In this document: piece after piece, positions 32,880-41,052 of the stretch | Layout: each line of letters opens with the position of its first letter | Numbering within the stretch: the first letter of the stretch is position 1 | Source of the DNA: Verrucomicrobiia bacterium | Lineage (GTDB): Bacteria; Verrucomicrobiota; Verrucomicrobiia; Palsa-1439 | Assembly (NCBI GenBank): GCA_035577545.1 | Contig: DATLVI010000010.1 | Span: 1-64,000 of the forward strand | Length of the DNA: 64,000 nucleotides | Direction of reading: 5' to 3' | The notes under the pieces: generated by a model | Database searches by the model: none | The model's input: only the letters and a program-made list of their open reading frames with translations | What the model was told of the DNA's origin: nothing | Translations under genes and position numbers: made by a program

Positions 32880-34406
32880 ATGGCGAAAATAATAATTGTT
32901 GATGACGATCCCGCGATGGTGTCCGTGCTATCGGAGGTGCTGCGTGAGCATCGCCATGAGGTGCTACCCGCCAGCAGCCCGGAGCGCGCGTTGCAACTGG
33001 TGAAGGAAGGCGCACCCGATCTCGTCTTATCCGATATTGAGATGCCCGAAGGCAAGCCCATGGGCCTGAAACTGTTGCAGCAGGTCAAGGAGTACAACCG
33101 GTCTATCCCCGTGGTCATGATCACGGGGCAGGGGACCAAGGAGCGCGCCGTACAAGCGCTCCGCGCCGGCGCGCATGACTTTATCGAGAAGCCCTTTCAG
33201 ATCGACGAGTTGGTCAAGCGCCTTGACAACGCGCTGATGCAGCAGAAAGCCGTGCATGCGCTCGAAGAGAACGTCGAACTCCGTCGCCAACTTCAGGATA
33301 AATTCCGTTTCGACTCGATGATTGGCTCGAGCCCACGCATGGAGGCGGTCTACCGGCTCATTGAGCGCGTGGCCAATACCGACTCGACCGTGCTGATCCT
33401 CGGCGAAAGCGGGACCGGGAAGGAGCTGGTCGCCCGCGCGCTGCATTACAACAGCCGGCGCGCCGCCATGCCCTTCGTGGCCGTGAACTGCAGCGCGCTT
33501 CCGGAGCATCTGCTCGAGTCCGAACTCTTCGGCCATCGCAAGGGCGCGTTCACCGGCGCGGCGTTCGACAAGATGGGCCTCTTCCAGCACGCCGATGGCG
33601 GTTCGATCCTCCTCGACGAAATCGGCTCGATGGCGCCGAGTCTGCAGAGCAAACTACTGCGCTTTCTCCAGGACCGGGAACTCCGCCGTGTTGGCGATAC
33701 CGACACCATCAAAGTTGACGTGCGGGTTTTGGCGGCCACCAATGAGCCGCTCCAACAAAAGATGCTGGACAAGACGTTCCGTGAAGACCTCTATTACCGC
33801 ATCAGCGTCATCCCCGTGCAGCTACCGGCGCTGCGCGAGCGTGTTGAGGACATTCCACTGTTGGTGAACCATTTCGTCCAACAGTGCTCACAGCGACAGG
33901 GTACGCCGCCGCCCCGCATCTCCGACGAGATGATGAGCGTGATGAAGGCGTACCGCTGGCCCGGCAACGTCCGCGAGCTACAAAATGCCGTGGAGCGTGC
34001 CTTCGCGCTTTGTGATAACGGTGTGTTCCTGCTCAAGGATTTGCCCGAGCGCGTGCTGGAGGCAGTGGCTGGGATCCCTGCCACGTCGCCAACAACCATT
34101 TCACAACGATCCACGCCGCCGCCAGGCACCGGCCCGGAAGTGGCGGGAAGCACAATCGACTCGACGCTGGCCGAGATGGCCGCGGGCGCGGCCCAATGGA
34201 GCCGGGGTCTGCCGCCGATGCAACTCAAGGAGTTCCTGCACGGACAGGAAGTTAACTACATCGAGCAAGTTATCCAGTCGACTGGCGGTGACAAAGAGAA
34301 GGCTGCGCAAATGCTTGGCATTAGCATGGCCACGCTTTATCGCAAGCTCGCACCCAGCTCCGATGAGCAGCTGTCCGGGGTCGAGAAAGTCCAACCACAG
34401 GTGTAA
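32880..34406 (+). CDS. NtrC-family sigma-54-dependent response regulator (PilR-like)
   Basis: A 508-residue activator with three domains. The receiver (residues 1-120) has IIIVDDDP, the phosphoryl-acceptor Asp in LVLSDIEMP and a conserved Lys in FIEKPF. The AAA+ domain (about 140-375) has GESGTGKE (Walker A), the sigma-54 contact loop GAFTGA and ILLDEIG (Walker B). The Fis-type helix-turn-helix is at the C-terminus (KEKAAQMLGISMATLYRKL), preceded by a Pro/Thr/Ser-rich linker. ATG 32880 follows GAGGA. No histidine kinase is adjacent. Lying inside the pilus locus with sigma-54-type sites on several gene fronts, it is the obvious candidate regulator. Confidence 0.9.
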   Translation: MAKIIIVDDDPAMVSVLSEVLREHRHEVLPASSPERALQLVKEGAPDLVLSDIEMPEGKPMGLKLLQQVKEYNRSIPVVMITGQGTKERAVQALRAGAHDFIEKPFQIDELVKRLDNALMQQKAVHALEENVELRRQLQDKFRFDSMIGSSPRMEAVYRLIERVANTDSTVLILGESGTGKELVARALHYNSRRAAMPFVAVNCSALPEHLLESELFGHRKGAFTGAAFDKMGLFQHADGGSILLDEIGSMAPSLQSKLLRFLQDRELRRVGDTDTIKVDVRVLAATNEPLQQKMLDKTFREDLYYRISVIPVQLPALRERVEDIPLLVNHFVQQCSQRQGTPPPRISDEMMSVMKAYRWPGNVRELQNAVERAFALCDNGVFLLKDLPERVLEAVAGIPATSPTTISQRSTPPPGTGPEVAGSTIDSTLAEMAAGAAQWSRGLPPMQLKEFLHGQEVNYIEQVIQSTGGDKEKAAQMLGISMATLYRKLAPSSDEQLSGVEKVQPQV

Positions 34407-34453
34407 CGGGGGCAGTGAGCCGGGCCGCCCGGTTTCGGTCTCGTCGGCCCCCG
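34407..34453 (+). terminator. branched hairpin after the NtrC-type regulator
   Basis: CGGGGGC (34407-34413) pairs with GCCCCCG (34447-34453), and an inner CCGGG/CCCGG stem lies in the loop. No U-rich tail follows. The remaining roughly 180 nt before the sigma-54-type site at 34631 show no gene and could hold the upstream activator site. Confidence 0.45.
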
Positions 34454-34630
34454 TTCGGCCACTCGACGGACAGAGATGTCCAATCTCCGTACCAATTGTG
34501 TGCATGAACACCCCGGTTGTCCACGTGAAGGGCTTGCAAAGATGCGAAGATTCTCAGTTCTTGGCATGGAAAGGCGACAAACTCACAGAAATGGCTGGTT
34601 CAAACCGGGTCTCGCGCTGGCTGTAAGCAC

Positions 34631-34646
34631 TGGCATTCTGCCTGCT
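34631..34646 (+). promoter_or_regulatory. sigma-54 (-24/-12) promoter candidate for the major pilin
   Basis: TGGCATTCTGCCTGCT keeps GG-N10-GC and matches TGGCA at -24 and CTGCT at -12. The predicted start near 34657 makes an ATG at 34659 practically leaderless and supports the ATG at 34698 as the true pilin start, with a 41-nt leader. Pilin genes in many bacteria are RpoN/PilR dependent. Confidence 0.7.
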
Positions 34647-34697
34647 TAGAATCCTCCCATGGAAACAAACAACTTCCATGAAAGGCAGGTGAATCAG

Positions 34698-35084
34698 ATG
34701 ATTACGATAAACAGTATCCGCAAGGACCGCTCGGCATTTACCCTGGTTGAAATCATGATTGTGGTTGCCATCATTGGGTTGCTCGCCGCGCTCGCGATCC
34801 CGGGTTTCGTCAAAGCCCGCAAACAGTCACAAGGCCGCCGCATTCTTAATGACGCGCGTCAGATGGACGCCGCCATTGACCAATGGGCACTTGAGACAGG
34901 CCAGACGGATGGCAATGCCATCAATACGACCTCGGCCGCGACGTACTTGAAGACAACCTGGAAGAGTCAAGACCTTCTCGGTAATGCCTTCGCCGTTACG
35001 GTGGTCGGTGGCACCCAGATGGCGGTCAGCGCCACTACGAAGTCTGCTTTGGCAGGCGTCGGTATCGACTGGGGCGCCTACTAA
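34698..35084 (+). CDS. type IV pilin/pseudopilin 1
   Basis: A 128-residue pseudopilin. The start at 34698 is chosen because GGCAGGTG precedes it and the sigma-54-type site leaves no leader for ATG 34659. The leader peptide is 13 residues and ends in Ala before [20 protein letters not shown], the hydrophobic N-terminal helix; Glu at +5 is present. The globular part is short (about 90 residues) with VGGTQMAV and [12 protein letters not shown] at the end and no disulfide pair. Prepilin peptidase processing is expected. The paralogue at 35222 shares the helix and the WGAY end, so these are tandem duplicates. Confidence 0.9.
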   Translation: MITINSIRKDRSAFTLVEIMIVVAIIGLLAALAIPGFVKARKQSQGRRILNDARQMDAAIDQWALETGQTDGNAINTTSAATYLKTTWKSQDLLGNAFAVTVVGGTQMAVSATTKSALAGVGIDWGAY

Positions 35085-35099
35085 GGCTCGACCCGGTAC

Positions 35100-35118
35100 A
35101 AGCGCGCAAGCGCTTTTT
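35100..35118 (+). terminator. weak terminator between the two pilins
   Basis: AAGCGC (35100-35105) pairs with GCGCTT (35110-35115) around GCAA, and the T residues at 35114-35118 follow directly. It lies 15 nt after the first pilin stop and could attenuate readthrough into the second pilin. Confidence 0.5.
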
Positions 35119-35130
35119 GTTGTACTCGAC

Positions 35131-35160
35131 AGAGGCAGGAGGGCATTCCCTCCTGCCTCT
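35131..35160 (+). promoter_or_regulatory. perfect 13-bp stem-loop between tandem pilins
   Basis: AGAGGCAGGAGGG (35131-35143) pairs without mismatch with CCCTCCTGCCTCT (35148-35160) around CATT. It has no U-tract, so it looks more like an mRNA stability or processing element than a terminator. The stem's GGAGGG could also mask a ribosome site. Confidence 0.55.
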
Positions 35161-35221
35161 GCTGCAAGGAAGAGACGACATGAAACTGGAACGAGCAGAC
35201 CGATGGAGGGAGGTGGATTCG

Positions 35222-35605
35222 ATGCGTCAACGATCACTGTACGAACAACAGGCGTTCACCCTGGTTGAAATCATGATCGTGGTAGCCATTCTTGGGTTAC
35301 TCGCCGCGCTCGCAGTCCCCAGCTTCATCAAAGTTCGCAAGGAATCCCAAGGCAAACGCATTGTCAACGATGCCCGTCAGATTGATGCTGCCATCGACAC
35401 CTGGGCCCTCCAAGTAGGCGCGTCTGACGGCGACGCTGTGGATCTTGTGCAGGCCGCCCAGTACACGAAATCGGGTACAATTAACCCCAACGACGTACTG
35501 GGAAATCCCTACCTGATTGGCCCCGTGGGTGAGACCCAGATGGCAGTTTCGGCGGTGACAAAATCGGCCCTGGCCGGAGTGATCATCGATTGGGGAGCGT
35601 ACTGA
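35222..35605 (+). CDS. type IV pilin/pseudopilin 2
   Basis: A second pseudopilin of 127 residues. ATG 35222 follows GGAGGTGG with good spacing and gives an 11-residue leader ([11 protein letters not shown]) before [23 protein letters not shown] 35180, also with a purine-rich site, is a longer alternative. It resembles pilin 1 along its length ([34 protein letters not shown]). The pair may form one filament with two major subunits or be condition-specific versions. Confidence 0.9.
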   Translation: MRQRSLYEQQAFTLVEIMIVVAILGLLAALAVPSFIKVRKESQGKRIVNDARQIDAAIDTWALQVGASDGDAVDLVQAAQYTKSGTINPNDVLGNPYLIGPVGETQMAVSAVTKSALAGVIIDWGAY

Positions 35606-35707
35606 GCAGGGATTCCTCAAGGGGCGGAGCCTCGCGAGGTGTCTTCCAGCTGTCCTCGCGATTGGCGGAGTAGTTCATCCACAGCCCAAACCCCCGCGTG
35701 AAGGCGC

Positions 35708-35723
35708 TGGCACATGAGGTGCT
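35708..35723 (+). promoter_or_regulatory. sigma-54 (-24/-12) promoter candidate for the pilMNOPQ operon
   Basis: TGGCACATGAGGTGCT matches the full -24 TGGCAC and TGCT at -12 with GG-N10-GC. The predicted start near 35734 leaves only about 15 nt before ATG 35749 and would clip the GGAG at 35732-35735, which is a caveat. It lies in the 143-nt gap after pilin 2. Confidence 0.55.
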
Positions 35724-35748
35724 GGCTTATTGGAGTTGGCAAACAAAC

Positions 35749-36864
35749 ATGTTTTTTCGACGCAACAAACAACGTAATAAATGCGATGTGGCCCTGGGCA
35801 TCGACCTGGGCGCGAGCCAGATCAAGGCCGCCGTTGTCCGGCGGCAGAAGGACAAACTGGAACTGGTCGAGTACGCCGTGCGCTCGCTCCCCGCGGGGAC
35901 GGCCAAAGCGTACAAAGGACCGGAATTCGCCGCGGAGCTGCAGCAACTCGTGGACGGCCTCAAGACATCGGAACGCCACGCCTTTGTGACGATTAGTTGC
36001 AGTTCGGCGATGGTTTGCCAGGCCGAGTTCCCGGCAGCGCCGCTCGCCGAAATCAAGAGCGCCCTGAAGCTCAACAGCTCCGGTTACTTGCGCCGTGATT
36101 TTTCAGCGTATTACCTCGATGTGTTCGAGTTGAAGAAAGGCACTGAGGATACCAAGAGCAAAGCCAAGGATAAGGATAAAGACAAGGATTCGGACAAGGC
36201 CAAGGATTCGGCCAAGACGAAGGACTCGGCGAAGGCGAGCGTCCTTGTTGGCGGAGCGACCAAGGAAGAAGTGGATGCCTGCCGCGACGCGCTGGAGGCC
36301 GCCAAGATCAAACCGGAAGTGATCGAACTGGCGGCCGTTTCCGTCATCAACGCGTTCCAGGTGGGCCATCCGGAGATCAAAGACGAAGTCGTGGTCCTGA
36401 TCGATATCGGCGCGCGCATGACCAGCATCAACTTCCTGCTCAACGGCGTGCCGCTGATCACACGCATCATGCATTTCGGTGGCGCACAACTCAGCGACTA
36501 CATTGGCCAGGTCCTGGTGCTCAAGGCGAACGAAGCCGAGGAAGAAAAACGCAAGATGTCCGGGCCAATCCAGGAGTTGGTCAAGACGGCCATCTCGCCG
36601 CTGGCCCGGGAAATTCGATCCTCCATCGATTTCTTCGAACGACAGCACGATCTCCACGTCCGCCAAATCTATGCGTGTGGAGGTTCCGCGTCTTCGCCAC
36701 AGATCCTGGCGATCCTGGGGGAGGCTGTGGGGGCGCATGTCGAGTGTTGGAATCTGATCGAGACCCTCGACGTCAGTCACTTCAATGGAGAGACACAACG
36801 CGTGCTCGCCCTGGGGCCATCCCTGGCCGCCGCGGTGGGTGCGGTTGTTCCACAACTCTCATGA
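35749..36864 (+). CDS. pilM: pilus assembly ATPase-like protein PilM
   Basis: A 371-residue actin-like cytoplasmic protein that binds the N-terminus of PilN. ATG 35749 (MFFRRNKQRNK) precedes the phosphate-1 motif ALGIDLGASQIKAAVV; an upstream GTG is less likely. Further actin-fold motifs are VVLIDIGARMTSINFLLNG, the HFGGAQLSDYI loop and ACGGSASSPQI near the C-terminus. An unusual about 45-residue insert near residues 125-165 is almost only Lys, Asp, Ser, Ala and Thr (KDKDKDKDSDKAKDSAK). The gene leads the M-N-O-P-Q operon, with short gaps or overlaps to its followers. Confidence 0.9.
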   Translation: MFFRRNKQRNKCDVALGIDLGASQIKAAVVRRQKDKLELVEYAVRSLPAGTAKAYKGPEFAAELQQLVDGLKTSERHAFVTISCSSAMVCQAEFPAAPLAEIKSALKLNSSGYLRRDFSAYYLDVFELKKGTEDTKSKAKDKDKDKDSDKAKDSAKTKDSAKASVLVGGATKEEVDACRDALEAAKIKPEVIELAAVSVINAFQVGHPEIKDEVVVLIDIGARMTSINFLLNGVPLITRIMHFGGAQLSDYIGQVLVLKANEAEEEKRKMSGPIQELVKTAISPLAREIRSSIDFFERQHDLHVRQIYACGGSASSPQILAILGEAVGAHVECWNLIETLDVSHFNGETQRVLALGPSLAAAVGAVVPQLS

Positions 36865-36880
36865 ACCGGGATTTGCGACG

Positions 36881-37549
36881 ATGATAGCCATCACCCTTAA
36901 TCTTCTGGCGGAAGAACAGCAGGCGCAGGTCGAACGCGCCCGCGATCCGATCAAGTTCTTTATCGCCGTTGGACTTGCCGCGCTGACGGCGGTGGTTGCG
37001 TGGGGCGGTACGCTCTCCGCCATCTTGATGCAGCGACGAGTCGAGCTGCAGGGGCTCGACGCGCGCTGGAATAAAATGAACGACGGCAGCCAGGGGCAGG
37101 GCGACTACCAGAAAGACAGCAACGCGGCCACGGAAATCCTTGCCATAAACCACTCCCGGACCTTGATCGGGCCACAGTGGGCGATGGTCAAGGACCTCAT
37201 TCCTTCCACCGTCCAGTTGACCCGTGTTGGGTTTACGCTGGTGGTCGAAACAACCGGGGGCGATAGCGGCGAGGGTGGGGACGGGGAAAGCAAGCATCCC
37301 ACGCGTCCGAAACAATCCAAACATCTTGCACTGCGGTTGGAAGGCGCTGCCTCCAGCGCGCGCCCGGAGTTGGAAGTGGACCAGTTTCTCAAGTCGTTGC
37401 GCAGTGATACCCGATTCGGCGCGCTCGTGGCGGACATCCAGTTGCGCTCCATTGCGCGCGCGTCCGATGACACCGACAAGACCGGTCGACGGTTGCCCGC
37501 GGTAAACTTCGTTATCGAATGTTCGTACAAGGAAAAGGCGAAGAAATGA
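36881..37549 (+). CDS. pilN: PilN-like inner-membrane pilus assembly protein
   Basis: A 222-residue bitopic protein: a short cytoplasmic tail (MIAITLNLLAEEQQAQVERA) that would bind PilM, one membrane helix (FFIAVGLAALTAVVAWGG), then a coiled-coil and a periplasmic domain. An acidic glycine-rich loop (TGGDSGEGGDGESKHPTRPK) interrupts the C-terminal half. The call rests on size, topology and gene order after pilM; similarity to canonical PilN is low by eye. The stop overlaps the next start (ATGA). Confidence 0.8.
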   Translation: MIAITLNLLAEEQQAQVERARDPIKFFIAVGLAALTAVVAWGGTLSAILMQRRVELQGLDARWNKMNDGSQGQGDYQKDSNAATEILAINHSRTLIGPQWAMVKDLIPSTVQLTRVGFTLVVETTGGDSGEGGDGESKHPTRPKQSKHLALRLEGAASSARPELEVDQFLKSLRSDTRFGALVADIQLRSIARASDDTDKTGRRLPAVNFVIECSYKEKAKK

Positions 37550-38145
37550 AGCGCGGATACTGGAGCAAGCTATCGAAGGACAAGCAGCAGAAGATCGTCC
37601 TAATCTGCATCGTGACGCTGATCGCGCTCTCGGGCGTGGTTCAGTTTTATGTGCTCAAGAATTGGAATGCGCTCGTTGACACGAAGAAGCAGATCGCAAA
37701 ACTTGACGATCAGATCCAGCAGGCCGAACGCGATGCCCAGCAAGCGGCACGCGATGTGGCGCATCGCGCGGAAGTGAAGTCTTTCGTCGAGATCCAACGC
37801 GCGAAGATGGTCAGTGGTGATCCCTTTGCCTGGGCCGTACGCGAGTTCAGCCTATTGGCGGAGCAGGAGCCGGTGCATATCGTCGGACTACACCCCGGCG
37901 GCAAAGTTGAAACGAAACTGGGAAGCCCGTCATATAGTACGCGGATCGAGTTCTCCGGCACATACGACGAGATCGGTGTGTACGTCCGGGACCTCGAGAA
38001 CAAATTCCCGACCAGCGAAATACAATCGTTCTCGGTTGGCGGCAGCCGCGATGACAAGGGACGCCACAGCGCATCGCTGGAAATCGCACTGGCCGTGCTA
38101 CCGGCGCACACGAGCGAGGAACTGGGAGCGAAGAAAACATTATGA
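37546..38145 (+). CDS. pilO: PilO/GspM-like inner-membrane pilus assembly protein
   Basis: A 199-residue bitopic protein with a short basic cytoplasmic tail, one helix (IVLICIVTLIALSGVVQFYV), a roughly 45-residue coiled coil (KKQIAKLDDQIQQAERDAQQ onward) and a ferredoxin-like periplasmic domain ending in SASLEIALAVLP. PilO dimerises with PilN to span the periplasm. Start at 37546 overlaps the pilN stop and the end overlaps the next gene, both by ATGA, so the operon is tightly coupled. Confidence 0.8.
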   Translation: MKRGYWSKLSKDKQQKIVLICIVTLIALSGVVQFYVLKNWNALVDTKKQIAKLDDQIQQAERDAQQAARDVAHRAEVKSFVEIQRAKMVSGDPFAWAVREFSLLAEQEPVHIVGLHPGGKVETKLGSPSYSTRIEFSGTYDEIGVYVRDLENKFPTSEIQSFSVGGSRDDKGRHSASLEIALAVLPAHTSEELGAKKTL

Positions 38146-38741
38146 AGCTACGGGCTCAACCAGTGATCTGGACACACCGCGCCTGGCCCAGGGCCGACGT
38201 TCTTGTTGATGGGCGTTGTGAGGATCGGGAGGACACCGCGGCAGCCAAAGTCGAACGCAAAGCGGTGACCTGCCGACAGACCGCCAGCGACAGTCTTTCC
38301 GTCCCACTACGTATCGTCGGGGTTCTCGCGTTCTGTCAGGCACTGGTTTTCATTGTGCTTTTCCTTTTCATCTGCGCCCGGGCGGGTGCGGCGACCGTTG
38401 GCAAGCCGACTTCGGATCTCGCGTTGAGTTTGTCGGCCTACACACCGCAAAGTGAGCGCGATCCGTTTGGTTCAGAGGCTCCGAAACTCGCCGGCGCGAC
38501 CCAACCTGTAGGACCCGACCTGTTCAAGCTGCATGGAATCCTGTATAGCGCGGCCAATCCGTCCGCGCTGGTCAATGATCAACTCGTGGAGTTGAACAAG
38601 ACGGCCAAGGTCCACACGGTACAAGGCGATGTGGAAGTCAAAGCCCTGAAGATTACCCGTGAGCTTGTCTTGTTGGATGTCGGTGGGCAGCAGGTCGAGT
38701 TGCGGCTTGGCGGGGCGGAGCACAACCCACCTGCCAAGTGA
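38142..38741 (+). CDS. PilP/GspC-like protein of the pilus alignment complex
   Basis: A 199-residue protein at the PilP position between pilO and the secretin. It has an unusually long hydrophilic N-terminal part (about 55 residues), one membrane helix (IVGVLAFCQALVFIVLFLFI) and a C-terminal beta-rich domain starting near DLFKLHGILYSAANPSALVNDQ, which is the homology-region type fold shared by PilP and GspC. It lacks the lipobox expected for a true PilP. It probably links the PilNO inner-membrane complex to the secretin. Confidence 0.72.
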   Translation: MKLRAQPVIWTHRAWPRADVLVDGRCEDREDTAAAKVERKAVTCRQTASDSLSVPLRIVGVLAFCQALVFIVLFLFICARAGAATVGKPTSDLALSLSAYTPQSERDPFGSEAPKLAGATQPVGPDLFKLHGILYSAANPSALVNDQLVELNKTAKVHTVQGDVEVKALKITRELVLLDVGGQQVELRLGGAEHNPPAK

Positions 38742-38755
38742 GGGAACAACCTGAC

Positions 38756-38771
38756 TGGCCCAGATGCTGCT
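38756..38771 (+). promoter_or_regulatory. sigma-54-type site before the secretin gene
   Basis: TGGCCCAGATGCTGCT has the TGGC and TGCT boxes with GG-N10-GC. The predicted start near 38782 leaves only 11 nt to ATG 38793 and would cut into the AAGGAAG ribosome site at 38778-38784, so it may instead be used weakly or be coincidental. Confidence 0.4.
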
Positions 38772-38792
38772 CACTACAAGGAAGATAACATC

Positions 38793-40373
38793 ATGAAGAC
38801 GCTACGATACCTCACCGCTTACGCGATCAGCGCCCTGGCATTTTCCTCGCTAGCCTGTGCCAAAGACGGACCCGAGCCCACGGCCCCGGCGGCAGTCTCG
38901 AATCCGCTCCCGACGGTCGTATCAGCACCGGCAACGATTACGGCTGCGCCTACAACCGCGCCCGCCGCAGTTGCCGCACAGCCGGTCCCCGATGAGCCGA
39001 TTGAAATCGGTTATATCGAGGCCGATATCCAGAATGTCCTGCGCACGCTGTCGGCCAAGGCGGGCATCAATCTCATCCTCGGTGATGAGGTGACCGGCAA
39101 GGTTACGGTGAATTTGAAGGGCGTCTCATACGAGCAAGCAATGCAGTTGATCGCTGAGTCCAAGGGCTATGCGTACGTGAAGGACAAGAACATTGTCAAG
39201 GTGAAGTCCAAAGAGTCCCTGGATACCGAGGCGATCGAGATGCGCATCTACACATTGAACTACGCCAAGGCGGACGACATCAAGAAGACGCTTGATCCCG
39301 TGTTGACGAAACAGGGCAGGATCCAGATCGATACCCGTAGCAATACGCTGGTACTTTCCGATACGCCGTCAAGTCTGGCAAAGCTTGTCCCGTTGATACA
39401 AGCACTCGACACCCAAACGCCGCAGGTGATGATCGAAGCGAAGTTCGTGGAGACCACGAAGAATCCAAAGAAAGACCTGGGGGTTGACTGGACCAGCACA
39501 CTGTTGGGCCACCAAGTGATCGTGGGTGGCAGCGCGCTTTCAGCGAGCCCGGGCACGCCTCCGGTTATTCCGGTTAACGCGCAGAACCAACCAATTGGCG
39601 GGCTTCAGTGGGTAAAGGGGGCCGGTGGCTCAATCGTGACGCCATGGTCCGCCGGCGCCGCGCTGCTCGATGCCGGCCGCGCCAGCCTCGTATTTTCCTA
39701 TTTGAGCCAGGACACGGACACGGAATTACTGGCCAATCCGCGCGTGGTGACCACGGACAACGTCAAGGCGCGCATTTCGATTGCGACACAGTTCCCGATT
39801 CCAAACTTCGCCTTCAGCGAGCAAACGGCGTCGCTGCAGATCAACGGGTTTGAGTACAAGGACATCGGTATTATTTTGAACGTGCTACCGCGCATCAACA
39901 AGGACGATTTCATCACGCTCGAAGTGGCGCCTGAGGCCAGTAGCTCCACGGAGAACGCGACCTTGCAGAGCGGCGGCGGTTCCGCGGTCCAAATTCCGAT
40001 CATCAACACCCGCACGGCCACCACGACAGTGCTCATCAAGAGCGGCAACACACTGGCGATTGGCGGGCTCATGCGCACGGATGTCAGCGACAGCTACACG
40101 AAAGTACCGCTGATGGGCGATGCCCCTCTCTTCGGACCGTTGTTCCGCAGCAAGAGCCTCAGTAAGACGAAACGCGATCTCTTGATCTTCTTGACGCCGA
40201 CGATCGTGCGTGGCGACTCCCAAACGACGGGCTACGAGAAGTTTGCCAATGGGCTGCCGAGACGCGAAGTGTACACGGACGACAAGTGGATGCCGAAAGA
40301 TAACGCGAAGGCCCGCAACCTAATCGGCAAACCGAACAGTCCGGCTCCCGATCAGAATTTTAGCGCGCAATAG
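38793..40373 (+). CDS. pilQ: secretin (PilQ/GspD family)
   Basis: A 526-residue outer-membrane secretin through which the pilus or substrate passes. It has a signal peptide, an Ala/Pro/Thr-rich linker (residues 28-65), the N0/STN domain (IEIGYIEADIQNVLRTLSAKAGINLI), an N1/secretin_TonB-type repeat (MRIYTLNYAKADDIKKTL...SNTLVLSDTPS) and the secretin beta-barrel domain. The barrel contains VPLMGDAPLFGPLFRSKSLSK and the conserved end LLIFLTPTIV. The RIKSGNTLAIGGL-type gate region reads LIKSGNTLAIGGLM. The S-domain tail (GKPNSPAPDQNFSAQ) is short and no separate pilotin gene is visible nearby. Confidence 0.93.
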   Translation: MKTLRYLTAYAISALAFSSLACAKDGPEPTAPAAVSNPLPTVVSAPATITAAPTTAPAAVAAQPVPDEPIEIGYIEADIQNVLRTLSAKAGINLILGDEVTGKVTVNLKGVSYEQAMQLIAESKGYAYVKDKNIVKVKSKESLDTEAIEMRIYTLNYAKADDIKKTLDPVLTKQGRIQIDTRSNTLVLSDTPSSLAKLVPLIQALDTQTPQVMIEAKFVETTKNPKKDLGVDWTSTLLGHQVIVGGSALSASPGTPPVIPVNAQNQPIGGLQWVKGAGGSIVTPWSAGAALLDAGRASLVFSYLSQDTDTELLANPRVVTTDNVKARISIATQFPIPNFAFSEQTASLQINGFEYKDIGIILNVLPRINKDDFITLEVAPEASSSTENATLQSGGGSAVQIPIINTRTATTTVLIKSGNTLAIGGLMRTDVSDSYTKVPLMGDAPLFGPLFRSKSLSKTKRDLLIFLTPTIVRGDSQTTGYEKFANGLPRREVYTDDKWMPKDNAKARNLIGKPNSPAPDQNFSAQ

Positions 40374-40395
40374 CACCGGCGCAGGCGATGGTGTT

Positions 40396-40458
40396 GGTTC
40401 CCGCCAGGTGAGGGCGGGAGCCATGGTAGAGAGGGGCGTCCCACGACGGACGCCCCTC
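40396..40458 (+). terminator. double hairpin after the secretin gene
   Basis: GGTTCCCGCC (40396-40405) pairs with GGCGGGAGCC (40413-40422, one G-T pair). GAGGGGCGTCC (40431-40441) pairs perfectly with GGACGCCCCTC (40448-40458). Two consecutive GC-rich hairpins right after the stop make a transcription boundary likely, although neither has a U-tract. Confidence 0.6.
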
Positions 40459-40566
40459 GCACTACCGCGAGTGATTCTCAATCTTGCGCAGTTTCGGAAG
40501 CCGGGGTGTTTGGGAGATTTCACCGGAACCTCAGGTTTTCTTCATTTTCTTTTTCGGAGTCGCAGT

Positions 40567-40582
40567 GGGTATGTCAAGTGCT
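40567..40582 (+). promoter_or_regulatory. weaker sigma-54-type site before the minor-pilin genes
   Basis: GGGTATGTCAAGTGCT keeps GG-N10-GC and TGCT at -12 but has G at position 1 and T at position 4 of the -24 box. The predicted start near 40593 leaves a 33-nt leader to ATG 40626. Confidence 0.4.
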
Positions 40583-40625
40583 CCCCTTGAGGACGAACGG
40601 TGGATCGATTAGCCCGGGAGAGACG

Positions 40626-41048
40626 ATGATGCGGAAGCTGGCCAACACGAAGGACGGATTTACTCTGCTGGAGGCGATGATTGCCGTCATGATTCTGGGG
40701 TTCGTGTTGGCCTCGGTGCTCGTCACGGTGTCCCAATCTGCGCGCTATCTCACGGACATTCGTCGCACCGCGCGCGCCTCCCAAGTGCTGCAGCAGGAAA
40801 TGGAATACATCCGACTGCTCGACTGGAACACACTGCAGTCGGTTACCAACACCTTCAGCGATCCGAGCGATACAGCGCACCTCTACACCGGGAAGGTCAC
40901 GCAGTCGGCTTACGATGCGTATGGCACGACGAACACGATCGTCAAGGTTACTCTGACGGTGTCGTGGACGAACCAGGTCAACTGCGTGTTGACGAACACA
41001 TTGACCTCGCTTGTGGGTAACGGGGGACTGAACAAGTATATCTTTTAG
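40626..41048 (+). CDS. minor prepilin (PilV/GspI-like)
   Basis: A 140-residue prepilin-like protein. ATG 40626 or 40629 gives a short basic leader (MMRKLANTKDG) cleaved before FTLLEAMIAVMILGFVLASV, with Glu at +5. The C-terminal domain is short. Longer in-frame starts upstream run through the intergenic region and are rejected. It is the first of three tightly spaced minor-pilin genes (gaps 4 and 11 nt) that probably initiate the filament tip. Confidence 0.85.
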   Translation: MMRKLANTKDGFTLLEAMIAVMILGFVLASVLVTVSQSARYLTDIRRTARASQVLQQEMEYIRLLDWNTLQSVTNTFSDPSDTAHLYTGKVTQSAYDAYGTTNTIVKVTLTVSWTNQVNCVLTNTLTSLVGNGGLNKYIF

Positions 41049-41052
41049 GACC

